64,000 nucleotides of DNA from Yaniella halotolerans DSM 15476 (GTDB lineage Bacteria; Actinomycetota; Actinomycetes; Actinomycetales; Micrococcaceae): NCBI RefSeq assembly GCF_000420805.1, contig NZ_ATVQ01000003.1, positions 124,001 through 188,000 on the forward strand, in the 5' to 3' direction. A model generated the notes under the pieces. That model saw only the letters and a list, made by a program, of their open reading frames with translations. It searched no databases and was not told the origin of the DNA. Positions 1 through 8,928 of this stretch are shown here, one piece after another. The translations under genes were made by a program, and so were the position numbers. Numbering within the stretch: the first letter of the stretch is position 1; each line of letters begins with the position of its first letter.

Positions 1-673
1 ACAGAATCTCGGTGACCCAGTGCTCGGTGAGAATATCGAGGTTTTCACGATCCATGATCGGGTGCAGATAGGACACCGATGATGATGAGCGAGTGCCGTC
101 TTTCTTCGAGTTGATCTGGAAGAAGCCGGCACCGTTGATCACGGTTTCACCGGTGTTGTACTGCACCTTTGGGATGCCCTGTTGTTCACAAGCATCCAGC
201 AGCGCCTTCCCGACGGGATCGTTTTCTGGCACGTTCATCAGGTGCACTGGGCCGTCGGTACCGTTGTGGTCTGCCGTGTTCTCGTTGGTTTCCAGACGTT
301 TGATCAGCGGCAGAATGGTTTCAGCATTCCAGCCTTCCGCACCCATTTCTTCCCACAGGTCCATGTCTTCGGCCGGTGGGTGGAACGCGATACAGGAGTT
401 GTGCGATGAGCAACCACCCAGTACACGTGCTCGGGAGTGACGCATAAAGGAGTTACCGTTTTCTTGGGGTTCGATCGGGTAGTCCCAGTCCAAACCAGAT
501 TCCAGCAATTCTGGCCAGCGGTTGAGCTGCAGAACAACGTCCTGATCAATATCAGTTGGGCCGGCTTCTAGCAGTGCAACCGAAACGTTTGGATCTTCAC
601 TCAACCGAGCGGCCACGACGGCTCCGGCGGAGCCACCACCGATCACCAGGTAGTCATAGTTATCTTTTGCCAC
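1..673 (-). CDS. betA: Choline dehydrogenase, GMC oxidoreductase (partial, 3' end outside window)
   Basis: Flavoprotein of the GMC oxidoreductase family, expected to oxidise choline to betaine aldehyde. About 224 N-terminal residues are in the window and the rest lies beyond the left edge. The Rossmann FAD-binding motif IGGGSAGAVVA is at residues 9-19, and the GMC signature (LGGCSSHN) is followed by a conserved RxxD/E region. I chose the GTG at 673 because a GGAG lies seven bases before it; an in-frame ATG at 685 (MEHNVAKD) has no Shine-Dalgarno. It is the third gene of a leftward betT-betB-betA operon, starting 25 bases after betB ends. The operon partners make choline a far better substrate guess than other GMC alcohols. 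Confidence 0.9.
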   Translation of the reverse strand, partial: MAKDNYDYLVIGGGSAGAVVAARLSEDPNVSVALLEAGPTDIDQDVVLQLNRWPELLESGLDWDYPIEPQENGNSFMRHSRARVLGGCSSHNSCIAFHPPAEDMDLWEEMGAEGWNAETILPLIKRLETNENTADHNGTDGPVHLMNVPENDPVGKALLDACEQQGIPKVQYNTGETVINGAGFFQINSKKDGTRSSSSVSYLHPIMDRENLDILTEHWVTEIL

Positions 674-697
674 GTTATGCTCCATTCGTGTTGCCGT

Positions 698-2182
698 CTA
701 TTTCTGTGGGAACCAGCCGGAGACAGCCGGTTCGGTGTTCTCGTAGATGTGCTTGGAAACGGTGTACTCTTCCATACCGGTGATACCTAGTTCACGGCCA
801 ACACCGGATTGTTTGAATCCGCCCCACTCTGCCTGTGGCAGGTATGGGTGGTAATCATTGATCCAGATGGTGCCGTGACGCAGCTTGCGCGAAACGCGGG
901 TAGTAACACCCGTATCGGATGACCAGACAGCGCCTGCCAGGCCGTAGTCGGTGTTATTAGCAATGGCGATGGCTTCATCTTCGGTTGCGAAGGTTTCAAC
1001 GGTAATGACCGGGCCAAAGCCCTCTTCAATGACGGCCGGGTTGTCGGCGGTGCACTGGTCCAGCACGGTTGGCGCGTAGAAGTAGCCCTTTTCGTGTTCG
1101 GGTCCACCCCAGTTGCCACCAACGCGTAGACGCGCACCGGCTTCGATGCCGCGATTGACATAGTCGGTGACTTTATCGCGGTGTTCTTTGGAGATCAGTG
1201 GTCCGGTTTCGGCCTTTTCATCAAATGGTCCGCCCATGATAATGTTGCCGGCGCGGCGTACCAGTTCGTCGACGAACTTGTCAGCGATGGTGTCCTGAAC
1301 GATCAGGCGGGTACCGGCTGAACAGACGAGCCCGGAATCGAGGAAGCCCGCATTCAGTGCGTTGTCGACGGCAGCTTCGAAGTCGGCATCCGCAAAGATC
1401 ACGTTCGGGTTCTTGCCACCGAGTTCCAGTGCTACATCCTTGACCGTGTAAGCAGCTGATTCTGCGATCTTTCGACCGGTGACCAGCCCTCCGGTGAAGG
1501 ACACCAGATCGATGTCCTTGTGGGTGGACAGCGGTGCGCCAACGGTGCCGCCGTCACCCAACACCACGTTGGCAACCCCTGCTGGCAGACCGAGCTTGTC
1601 CATGACATCTACGATCAACATGGTGGTGTGCGGGGTAAGTTCTGCTGGTTTGATCACAAACGAGTTGCCGGTGGCAATCGCCGGGGCGATCTTCCAGGAC
1701 GCCTGCAGCAGTGGGAAGTTCCACGGGGTGATCATGCCGACCACACCGATGGGTTCATGCACGACACGCGAGATGACGGTAGGGTCACCAGCGTCGACTA
1801 GACGACCGGGGTAGTGGTCTGCGATCTTGCCGAAGTGGCGGAAGGCCGAGATAATATCGTCCATATCGCCTTCTGCCTCGACCAGACGTTTACCGGTGTC
1901 GAGAGCTTCTGCGCGGGCGAACTCGTCCTTGCGTTCGCGAATACCTTCGGCAACGGCTAACAAGAAGTCACCTCGCTCGGCGGCAGGCTTATCTGCCCAC
2001 ACACCGGATTCAAAAGCGGCGCGCGCTGCAGCGATGGCGCGTTCGGTGTCCTCGGTTGTTGCCTCAGAGACCACACCAACTTTACTGCCATCAGCGGGAC
2101 AATAAATAGTGCGGGTGGCTTGATTCGATGAGGCCACCCACTGGCCATCAATAAACAGAGATTTGACGTTTTCAGCGCTCAT
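698..2182 (-). CDS. betB: Betaine aldehyde dehydrogenase
   Basis: NAD(P)-dependent aldehyde dehydrogenase of 494 residues, the usual ALDH length, converting betaine aldehyde to the osmoprotectant glycine betaine. Catalytic residues are visible: Asn154 in PWNFP, the general base Glu253 in LELGGKNP, and the nucleophile Cys287 in SGLVCSAG. The start at 2182 (MSAENVKS) has an AAGGAGG ten bases upstream. A longer reading frame to 2299 would run deep into betT and is unlikely. The start overlaps the betT stop by 11 bases, so translation is probably coupled. ALDH substrate specificity cannot be read from sequence alone; betT and betA on either side support the assignment. Confidence 0.93.
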   Translation of the reverse strand: MSAENVKSLFIDGQWVASSNQATRTIYCPADGSKVGVVSEATTEDTERAIAAARAAFESGVWADKPAAERGDFLLAVAEGIRERKDEFARAEALDTGKRLVEAEGDMDDIISAFRHFGKIADHYPGRLVDAGDPTVISRVVHEPIGVVGMITPWNFPLLQASWKIAPAIATGNSFVIKPAELTPHTTMLIVDVMDKLGLPAGVANVVLGDGGTVGAPLSTHKDIDLVSFTGGLVTGRKIAESAAYTVKDVALELGGKNPNVIFADADFEAAVDNALNAGFLDSGLVCSAGTRLIVQDTIADKFVDELVRRAGNIIMGGPFDEKAETGPLISKEHRDKVTDYVNRGIEAGARLRVGGNWGGPEHEKGYFYAPTVLDQCTADNPAVIEEGFGPVITVETFATEDEAIAIANNTDYGLAGAVWSSDTGVTTRVSRKLRHGTIWINDYHPYLPQAEWGGFKQSGVGRELGITGMEEYTVSKHIYENTEPAVSGWFPQK

Positions 2183-4412
2183 GATCGGCGCCTCCTTGAT
2201 CGTTGGGATCATCAGTGGTTGAAGTCTGTTCGGACACGGTCGGAATCGAGGTGGTTGAAGTATCAGCCTGGTCGCTGTCGGTCCATTCGTCGGGAACATT
2301 CACTTCGACAATGCCAGAAGGTGAACCCTTATCTCCGATCATGGACATGTACAGCACGTGTGCGTCGTAGGCATCCAGGATGTCAGCGATGATCTGGTCA
2401 CTGGTGTATCCCATAATATCTTTGCCTTGTGAGCCTGTCAGGGTGAAGACTTCGACCTTGAAGAAGACTTCTTTGACTGCAGCCAGGTTGGATGCGTAGT
2501 TGGGCACGTCGTAGGCAACCGGATACGGCTGGTATTTGAATTCGTCCTGTTCGGGGAATCGAACCATCAAGTCCACATACGGGATTGGGTAATCGGGGTG
2601 TTCACCGCGATGGCAGGTGACATCGGCACCAAGCTTGGTGAGTTCTTCAGCGACGTCTTCAACTGCCGGAGTAGCGACCTCGTTGATGAACTTGGTGGTC
2701 TGCTGTGCGGTAGCAAACGACATCCGGCGACGTAGTCGGTGCTGCCAGCTGGATTTCCCACTGTCACGCAAACTGGAGAGTACGCCCGGCATAGCAGCCT
2801 GTTTGGAGTCGAAGCTTTGAACTTCGGTTCGTAGGATTTTGTACAGGCTGATCATCATCAGGTAGATCACGACCGAAAACGGCAACCCGATCAATACGGT
2901 GGCGGCTTGGAGCGTGTAGACCCCGTCAATGAACAGCATCGATAAGGTGAGGGCACCGGTGACAACCGCCCAGAATATGCGCAACCATGGCGCACCATCT
3001 GAGTCATTGGTCGTTGGCTTGGAGGTCAGGTTTGCCATGACCAGGGAGCCAGAGTCAGCCGAGGTTACGTAGAACAACAGTCCGGTGAGGACCGCAAGGC
3101 CAATACTGAAGGTCTGGCCGGGATACTGGGTCAGCAGGTTGAAGAACCCGGATTCGGGGTTTTCGATTGCTGCGCTGAGAAAAGCCTCATCGCCAGCACG
3201 GAAGAAGGCCAGTGCACCATTGCCAAAGATTGAGATCCACAGGACGATGTAGCTGAGTGGAATGAGCAGTACACCCAAAATGAACTGGCGTAAGGTGCGG
3301 CCGCGGGAAATACGAGCCAAGAATAGACCAACAAAGGCGGCCCAGGCTATCCACCAGGCCCAGAAGAAGAGCGTCCAGTCCTGCATCCAGGCTTGTGACG
3401 AATATGTGGGGTCACCGTCGGTGTAGCCAAAGGTATTCATCAACATGGAGGGCAAACGTGAGAAGTAGTCGCCAATGTTTTGGACCAGCTGGTTCATCAG
3501 TTTCGGTGTCTCACCGGAAATGAGCACCCAGAGCATCATGGCTACTGCCAGTAGCACGTTGAGCTCAGATAGGCGGCGAATACCTTTGTCCACGCCTGTG
3601 ACGGTGGAAATGATGGTGATACCAACGGCCAGAACCATCAGGGCAATTTGGACACTCATACCTTGTGGGACACCAAAGATGTGCGCTAGCCCGTAGTTGA
3701 GGAAGACAACGCCGATACCCAGTGAGACGGCGATACCAAAGATGGTGCCCAAGACCGCGGCAACATCGACGGCGTGGCCTGCGGTACCTTTGATACGTTT
3801 ACCAAAGATTGGTGCAAGCGCTGAACGGATGCTCAATGGCATGTGGTAGCGGTAGGCAAACAGGCCGATGCCCATACCCATCAGTGCGTACAGCGCCCAA
3901 CCGGGGGTGCCGTAGTGGAACATGGTCCACAGTGGGGCCATGCGCGCTGCCTCATCGGATAGTCCAGCGCCTTCTGGCGGGGTGAGGTAATTGGTTGCCG
4001 GACCGGATATTCCGAAGAACATCAGGTCAACGCCGATACCGGCGGCAAATAGCATCGAGGCCCAGGTAAAGAGGTTGTACCGGGGTTTGGAATGGTCGGG
4101 TCCCATTTTGACGCGTCCGACCCGGGTCAGTGCTACAACGAGCACGAAAATGACCACCAGAGTAACGGTGACGACGTAGTACCAACCGAGGTTAGCGCCG
4201 ATCCAGTCCATGGATCCAAAGATCACGGTGTCGGCTTGGTCAGGCCAGATCGAAGCCCAGATCACAAACGCCACAATAATCAGTGCCGATGTGATGAAGA
4301 CAGGTTTATTGACCGGAGCGTGTTTTGGCGCGCTCTCTAAGGGTTCCGGGGTTCCCGAACTCTTCAATCCCTGAGCATGTTTCGCATCAGGCGAGTCCAC
4401 GGCATCCGCCAT
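2172..4412 (-). CDS. betT: BCCT-family choline/betaine transporter
   Basis: Sodium- or proton-coupled BCCT carrier of 746 residues. It has about twelve hydrophobic segments and a long cytoplasmic C-terminal tail (about 200 residues), as in BetT-type transporters whose activity responds to osmolarity through that tail. The BCCT signature region is seen around the tryptophan-rich segment WTLFFWAWWIAWAAFVGLF. The chosen ATG at 4412 (MADAVDSP) follows AGAGGA; the frame stays open to 4499, but that extension has no ribosome site. It is first in the betT-betB-betA operon, so uptake and oxidation of choline are co-expressed. No betI-type repressor is in the window. Choline is inferred from the operon; glycine betaine is the alternative cargo. 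Confidence 0.9.
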   Translation of the reverse strand: MADAVDSPDAKHAQGLKSSGTPEPLESAPKHAPVNKPVFITSALIIVAFVIWASIWPDQADTVIFGSMDWIGANLGWYYVVTVTLVVIFVLVVALTRVGRVKMGPDHSKPRYNLFTWASMLFAAGIGVDLMFFGISGPATNYLTPPEGAGLSDEAARMAPLWTMFHYGTPGWALYALMGMGIGLFAYRYHMPLSIRSALAPIFGKRIKGTAGHAVDVAAVLGTIFGIAVSLGIGVVFLNYGLAHIFGVPQGMSVQIALMVLAVGITIISTVTGVDKGIRRLSELNVLLAVAMMLWVLISGETPKLMNQLVQNIGDYFSRLPSMLMNTFGYTDGDPTYSSQAWMQDWTLFFWAWWIAWAAFVGLFLARISRGRTLRQFILGVLLIPLSYIVLWISIFGNGALAFFRAGDEAFLSAAIENPESGFFNLLTQYPGQTFSIGLAVLTGLLFYVTSADSGSLVMANLTSKPTTNDSDGAPWLRIFWAVVTGALTLSMLFIDGVYTLQAATVLIGLPFSVVIYLMMISLYKILRTEVQSFDSKQAAMPGVLSSLRDSGKSSWQHRLRRRMSFATAQQTTKFINEVATPAVEDVAEELTKLGADVTCHRGEHPDYPIPYVDLMVRFPEQDEFKYQPYPVAYDVPNYASNLAAVKEVFFKVEVFTLTGSQGKDIMGYTSDQIIADILDAYDAHVLYMSMIGDKGSPSGIVEVNVPDEWTDSDQADTSTTSIPTVSEQTSTTDDPNDQGGADHER

Positions 4413-4710
4413 GATAGTCCTCTCGTTGAAAACAGAATACGTACCAGGCACAGTGTGAGTGGTTTTAGAAGCCTGGACTATCGCAACCATAGAGCCCAAA
4501 ATCAGTTGAAATCAAGATATACCCTTGCAAGGTTAGCTATAACACAAGACGAACTTTCGTAAATGTGATGGGAAACTTACCTGTGAGTAACTTTTGTGTG
4601 GAGTCTGAAGCTTCGGTTTTGGTGGTAAATGGTCGTAGACTCGCACCCACCACGCGGCAAGAAGTAGTGGCAAGTGGAACTTCTGAACATCAGAAGGAGG
4701 ACGAGGCGAG

Positions 4711-5280
4711 ATGCTCAACAAATGGTTCAGAACGGGCTCTGCTAAATGTTCTGCCGCCAAACTGACGGGCGAGGCCTCTGTACTGGCTGGTCTCACTGCC
4801 ATTTATGATCTCGTCCGCAAGCGTTCCTGGGTCCTCAAAAATTATCCGATCCTCGGCCACGCACGGTGTGCTCTGCTCAAGATTCGAGCACAAATTCAGC
4901 AGTACTTCAGTGAACATAAATGGGATGGTCGACCATTTGGCTACATTTCTCGGCAACTGGTGCACGCGCGTTCGCGCGATGAAGATGAAAAGGGCAAAGC
5001 ATCCTTTGGTACCTTCCACGATGTAACCGCGGATGGCAAAGAATGGTTCGTTCATTCGACGAACCCGATGGATCCGCCCAAAACTGTGCCTAGGGCGCAC
5101 GTGGGCGATGAAGACTTGTTCTGGGAATTAGGCACTGCATGTTTTTGGGCCAGAACAGCCGCCGGCCGCTTTGAGGCCAAAGAGTTCGCGGACAAGGCGG
5201 CCCACGATGCGGTGAAAGCGGTTTCTCCTCAACCCAGACCGGGACAGTTATTGGGTCAGTCCCCCAAGAGTGGCGCGTAG
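4711..5280 (+). pseudogene. Relic of an FMN-binding glutamate synthase-family protein (internally deleted, truncated)
   Basis: A 189-residue open frame with a strong AAGGAGG before its ATG. Residues 33-115 read like the N-terminal part of the FMN-binding glutamate synthase family (about 500 residues): a KNYPILGH motif, an IQQYF segment, DGRPF, an SFGT-type motif and a GKEWFVHS segment. After RAHVGDED the sequence jumps to LFWELGTACFWAR and GRFEAKEFADKAA, which in intact family members lies about 50 residues further on. The segment holding the first FMN-site motif (SAMSFGALS-type) is missing, and everything after the KLSQGAKPG region is lost. I read this as a gene with a large deletion and 3' loss that still has a start and an open frame. 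The family assignment is from memory of its motifs; an expressed short protein cannot be excluded. Confidence 0.6.
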
Positions 5281-5337
5281 ATTTGCAACAACCGGATCCA
5301 CATGCATTTGGGTACAGCCGCGACGCTATGGAACACA

Positions 5338-6063
5338 ATGTATCTCGGTATTGATCTTGCAGCTAATCCCGAGCAGACGGGTATGGCTGTTCTGCGGGAC
5401 ATTGACGGTGTCCTAATGGTCACTACCACCGCAGTTGGAGTCAGTGATACTCATATTGTTGACGCCGTGCATCAAGCTGATGGTACAGGCGTCGATGTTC
5501 CGATCGGGTGGCCAATCCGGTTCGTCGAGCTGCTCGAGGATCACGCGGCGCACCGGCTGCCACCACCTGAATCCACCGATGTGGACTGGCGCCGGAGTGT
5601 AGCGCTACGGGCCACAGATATAGCGGTGCATCGTCGCACCGGGATTGCACCGATGAGTGTGGCAGCCAACCTGATCGCCTATCCAGCGTTCCGGTGGGCT
5701 GGGATTGAAGCCACGCTGCGGAACGAAGGAATCGACACCAGTCGAGATGGCAGCGGAGCAGTAGCCGAAGTGTATCCGGCAGCGGCACTCTACCGTTGGG
5801 GTCTGCCACATCGGGGGTATAAGGGTGCGCAGCAGACCGCTGTTCGGCACCACATGGTGGAGGCGATTGCCACGGTATTTCCAGAGTTTGACTGGCAGGG
5901 ATTCGAAGCTTCGGCTATCGCAGACGATAATGTGCTCGACGCTGTGCTGGCGGCATTGGTGGCATATCAAATCGCCCAGGGCAACTGTGAGGGATCAGAT
6001 GAGGATGAGCGAAAAGTGGCGTGCGTGGAGGGCTGGATCTGGCTACCAAAACCGTCGAATTAA
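5338..6063 (+). CDS. DUF429 family protein (predicted RNase H-like nuclease)
   Basis: Protein of 241 residues of the DUF429 family, predicted to have an RNase H-like fold. Hallmarks are the N-terminal MYLGIDLAANPEQTG, the IDVP-type motif VDVPIGWP near residue 49, and an EVYPAA motif in the second half, which together carry the acidic residues of the family. The frame is open from an ATG at 5302, but homologues begin at the hydrophobic strand before GIDLA, so I chose 5338; no clear Shine-Dalgarno distinguishes the two. No experimental role is established for close homologues as far as I know. The stop overlaps the convergent MFS gene by four bases. Confidence 0.75.
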   Translation: MYLGIDLAANPEQTGMAVLRDIDGVLMVTTTAVGVSDTHIVDAVHQADGTGVDVPIGWPIRFVELLEDHAAHRLPPPESTDVDWRRSVALRATDIAVHRRTGIAPMSVAANLIAYPAFRWAGIEATLRNEGIDTSRDGSGAVAEVYPAAALYRWGLPHRGYKGAQQTAVRHHMVEAIATVFPEFDWQGFEASAIADDNVLDAVLAALVAYQIAQGNCEGSDEDERKVACVEGWIWLPKPSN

Positions 6064-7343
6064 TGTCGGTCCAGTATGCCGCGTCGTATTTGCACCGCGC
6101 GGATGCCAGCACAGCCAAGCGCCAGGAGCCCCAAGACCACTAGAGGCATGACGTAGCCGGTGACCGGAAGCATCCAGGAAAACAGCACCGGTATGGCAAA
6201 TCCGACATAGGTAAACACGTAATAGATACCCAATGTGGTGCCGCGCCGTTTCGGAGGGGCATAAATTTCGACATCTAAGAGCCCCTCGCGAAGTGCCATG
6301 CCATACGCGGTGCCCAAGAACAGCGTGGCCACTACAAACAACCAAATCGGTGGTGATTGACCACCCACACCTGCCAAGAGAAACCCGGCACCGGCGATAC
6401 TGGCGGCCACGATGCCAGCTTTCGGCCCCCACGTGAAGCGGCGAGCCAGCCCTTGAGCAAATACCCCGGCGGTAAACGCCAACAGTGAAGCGATACCGGG
6501 TAATAACACGCCAGCATTCACCTGAGGTGCCACCCGCTCGGTCAGGGTGACCAGAGCGATGATGGCCGTGGAGAAGACCCACAGAGCCATGGGAATAGAC
6601 GTTGCCAGTGCCCGTCTCATACTTGGCTGGTGGACGGATGCTGCTGTGGCAGTGGGTTGGGTCGGCTGAACAAGCGGAGCCGTCCGAGCGTCGCCAACGA
6701 TCAGGGAGGCAATCACCGCAAGACACGTCAGAGCTGCCGCAACGATAAACGGCACAGCAACGGCGGCAGTATCGGAGAGTAAATAAGCGAGCACGCCCGA
6801 AGCTATGGGGCCCAGGGCAAACCCGGCGGTCAATAGAATACCGGCGAGCACCATACCTGCCGCCCCCTTCAACCGTCCGGCCCAGGCGGTTCCTGCGCTG
6901 ATGGCTAGACCAACACCCAGCCCGATGACCAGCCGACCCAGAAACAGTCCGGGAGTCGACTGCCATAGCAAGATCAACATGTTCCCGGTCGCTGCGGCTA
7001 ATGCTCCGGTGAGAACGACCGGGCGGGAGCCTAAACGATCCGCTAACATGCCACCGATCAGCAAGCTCGGCACCAGGCCCACTGCGTAGATCCCGAAGGC
7101 AGCGTTCACCACGATCGGGGTGAAGAGTTCTTGGTCGCGGAGCACAGCGATCATGGTGGCGAAGTGATTCGTCGACCACCCGGCGGCCAGCAGGAGGAAG
7201 GCCACCACCGCGAACACCACGGTGGTGCGGCGCCGTGTAGTACGTTCCGAAGTAGCCACCGTGGTGGCTGGCGGAATAGCCGCAGTCGACGCTGCACTGT
7301 CATCGATAGATACTGCGGTTGCACGAGTGTGCCGCTGTGTCAC
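6060..7343 (-). CDS. MFS transporter
   Basis: Membrane carrier of 427 residues with about twelve hydrophobic segments and the major-facilitator motif A (GGMLADRLGSRP) in the loop after the second segment. The N-terminal 35 residues are hydrophilic and Ala/Thr-rich. It starts with GTG at 7343, preceded by AAGGAG. A 10-base inverted repeat (7358-7384) lies just upstream of that ribosome site and may be an operator. The substrate is not recognisable; a drug or metabolite exporter is the default guess. The 3' end overlaps the convergent DUF429 gene by the two stop codons. Confidence 0.82.
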   Translation of the reverse strand: MTQRHTRATAVSIDDSAASTAAIPPATTVATSERTTRRRTTVVFAVVAFLLLAAGWSTNHFATMIAVLRDQELFTPIVVNAAFGIYAVGLVPSLLIGGMLADRLGSRPVVLTGALAAATGNMLILLWQSTPGLFLGRLVIGLGVGLAISAGTAWAGRLKGAAGMVLAGILLTAGFALGPIASGVLAYLLSDTAAVAVPFIVAAALTCLAVIASLIVGDARTAPLVQPTQPTATAASVHQPSMRRALATSIPMALWVFSTAIIALVTLTERVAPQVNAGVLLPGIASLLAFTAGVFAQGLARRFTWGPKAGIVAASIAGAGFLLAGVGGQSPPIWLFVVATLFLGTAYGMALREGLLDVEIYAPPKRRGTTLGIYYVFTYVGFAIPVLFSWMLPVTGYVMPLVVLGLLALGCAGIRAVQIRRGILDRH

Positions 7344-7357
7344 GTAGTCTCCTTGTC

Positions 7358-7384
7358 GTAGCCCTAACGTGTGATTAGGGCTAC
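7358..7384. promoter_or_regulatory. Inverted repeat upstream of MFS gene (possible operator)
   Basis: Perfect 10-base arms, GTAGCCCTAA and TTAGGGCTAC, are separated by seven bases. The repeat ends only a few bases upstream of the Shine-Dalgarno of the leftward MFS gene (start 7343). The arm length and two-turn-scale spacing suit a dimeric repressor, but a 5' leader hairpin is also possible. No regulator gene is adjacent. Confidence 0.5.
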
Positions 7385-7561
7385 ATCTGGACTGTAGCGG
7401 AAACCGTGTGGGAGTGGAAGTTTCGTGAGGGCCGTTGGCAAGGCGGACACCTCACCGTGAATTCCGCCGAGGAACGAGGAAAATCTGGCAGACTAGGTGC
7501 AGTATCTGTAGGCGACCCTGCCGCAGGATGCATCGACTATCATCAGCATTTTGAGGAAATC

Positions 7562-8251
7562 ATGTCATATCAACAACCCCCGCAGGGGCCACCACCGCCA
7601 GGGTACAATCCAGGACAACCAGGACCAGCAGATCATGTGCCGAATAAGCCTGGTCGACGCCGAGGAAAACGCCGATTGACGTGGGGCATCATCCTGATGG
7701 CTGTTGGCATTATCGGCGGGGTCGTCGGCGCTATGATCTTTGGTTTCTCCGCCGCTGGTCAGTTTGAGAATTTCGAAGAGAACACTTACGAAATCCAACA
7801 GTCGGTGACTATGGATGGTCTGGGTGACAATCGGTGGTACATCTACCAAACCGGTGCGGCAGGCGGTTCAATCACCTGTGAAGTGACCGATGAATCCGGC
7901 GAGAACATCGTCAGCAACAACATGTCGTCGTCGGTCTCAACGAATGAGCTCGACTACGAGGCAGTACAATCCTTTAGCTCGGAAGCGGGCAGCACGTACC
8001 AAATTTCGTGCTCGTCATATCCGGTTGCGATCGGCGGAATGGTTCCACTCGGCGGGATCTTCGGTGCAATCGGCGCGGCGATTGCCGGTGGCATCATCTT
8101 CCTTGCAGGTCTGGTGCTCACAATTATCGGTGCCGTTGTTCGGTCGAAATCCAAGCGTCAGACGCCACCATCGGGTCCACAGTATGGCGGCGGCTATCCA
8201 GGATATGGTGTACCACCACAGCAGTATGGGCAGCAGCCGCCACAGGCATGA
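7562..8251 (+). CDS. Membrane protein, proline-rich termini, two transmembrane segments
   Basis: Protein of 229 residues, function not recognised. The N-terminus is Pro/Gly/Gln-rich (QQPPQGPPPPGY) followed by a basic stretch. A hydrophobic segment lies near residues 40-62, then an external domain of about 85 residues with two cysteines (ITCEV and ISCSS), a second hydrophobic segment (about 160-190), and a Tyr/Gly/Pro-rich tail. I chose the ATG at 7562 because GAGGAA precedes it and the upstream extension of the open frame is low quality. The next gene starts inside its stop codon (ATGA) and encodes a shortened paralogue, so the two probably act together at the membrane. Confidence 0.7.
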   Translation: MSYQQPPQGPPPPGYNPGQPGPADHVPNKPGRRRGKRRLTWGIILMAVGIIGGVVGAMIFGFSAAGQFENFEENTYEIQQSVTMDGLGDNRWYIYQTGAAGGSITCEVTDESGENIVSNNMSSSVSTNELDYEAVQSFSSEAGSTYQISCSSYPVAIGGMVPLGGIFGAIGAAIAGGIIFLAGLVLTIIGAVVRSKSKRQTPPSGPQYGGGYPGYGVPPQQYGQQPPQA

Positions 8252-8907
8252 CCCACACTGCAACGGCCCAGCCGCGACGACACGTCGTCGGGTTTATTCT
8301 GGGCAGCGTCATCGTGGGCGTGATCGGGCTGGTGACAGCCATTGTGTTGACCGTATCTGGGATCCTCAATAATTTTAGTGAAGTATCGACCAGCTACGAA
8401 GATGTCTTTGAAACGGGCATCGAAATCGGCCCGATCGCGACCCCGCTTGAACTCGAAGACGCAAGCTATGCGCTGCTGTCTTTCTCTGATAATCCAAGCC
8501 AGCCCACACCGGCTGAACAAGCTGAATCATGCTCGATCAGCGACGAGCACGGCGACGAGGTTCCGGTCCAAACTTCAACCCAGTCGGCAGAAGCATCAGA
8601 AGTCGACACCTCTGAATACGAGCTCACCGGTATCAATCATGTGATCTACACAAGCTTCGAGACCACCAAGGGGACCTACGCGATCTCTTGCGAACAGTTT
8701 GGTCTGCTCAGCGACGGTAGCAGCTACACCATGAACGGCACGGCTATCGCAGGCATCCTGATCGGCGCGGTGAGCGTGCTGCTTGCCGGAGTACTCTTTC
8801 TTATCGGCGTCATCAACCACACTCGAAACCGCAACGAGCAGCGCAAACACCCGCGACGCTATATTGAATACAAGTTGAGCCCCGACCCAATCGACCCAAG
8901 CTCCTAA
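8248..8907 (+). CDS. Membrane protein, paralogue of the preceding gene
   Basis: Protein of 219 residues with the same plan as its neighbour: a short basic N-terminus, one hydrophobic segment (about residues 12-38), an external acidic domain with a cysteine pair (ESCSIS and AISCEQ), a second hydrophobic segment (about 165-190) and a short basic tail. It lacks the proline-rich termini. Its ATG overlaps the upstream stop as ATGA, indicating coupled translation. The shared cysteine pair suggests a disulfide in the external domain. Function unknown. Confidence 0.7.
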   Translation: MTHTATAQPRRHVVGFILGSVIVGVIGLVTAIVLTVSGILNNFSEVSTSYEDVFETGIEIGPIATPLELEDASYALLSFSDNPSQPTPAEQAESCSISDEHGDEVPVQTSTQSAEASEVDTSEYELTGINHVIYTSFETTKGTYAISCEQFGLLSDGSSYTMNGTAIAGILIGAVSVLLAGVLFLIGVINHTRNRNEQRKHPRRYIEYKLSPDPIDPSS

Positions 8908-8928
8908 GAAATCACTAGGCTGGGAGAC

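Noticed and set aside
4523-4532. CCTTGCAAGG palindrome upstream of betT
   Set aside because: A ten-base palindrome with no spacer is not rare in 64 kb, and it does not resemble a known BetI site that I can name.
4690-5100. 136-codon minus-strand frame opposite the glutamate synthase relic
   Set aside because: The plus-strand frame has a strong ribosome site and recognisable family motifs; the minus frame has neither.
6043-7179. 378-codon frame on the minus strand overlapping the MFS gene
   Set aside because: The other frame (6060-7343) gives a clean 12-segment MFS protein with a ribosome site; this one is Arg/Ser/His-rich and soluble-like, a frame shadow.
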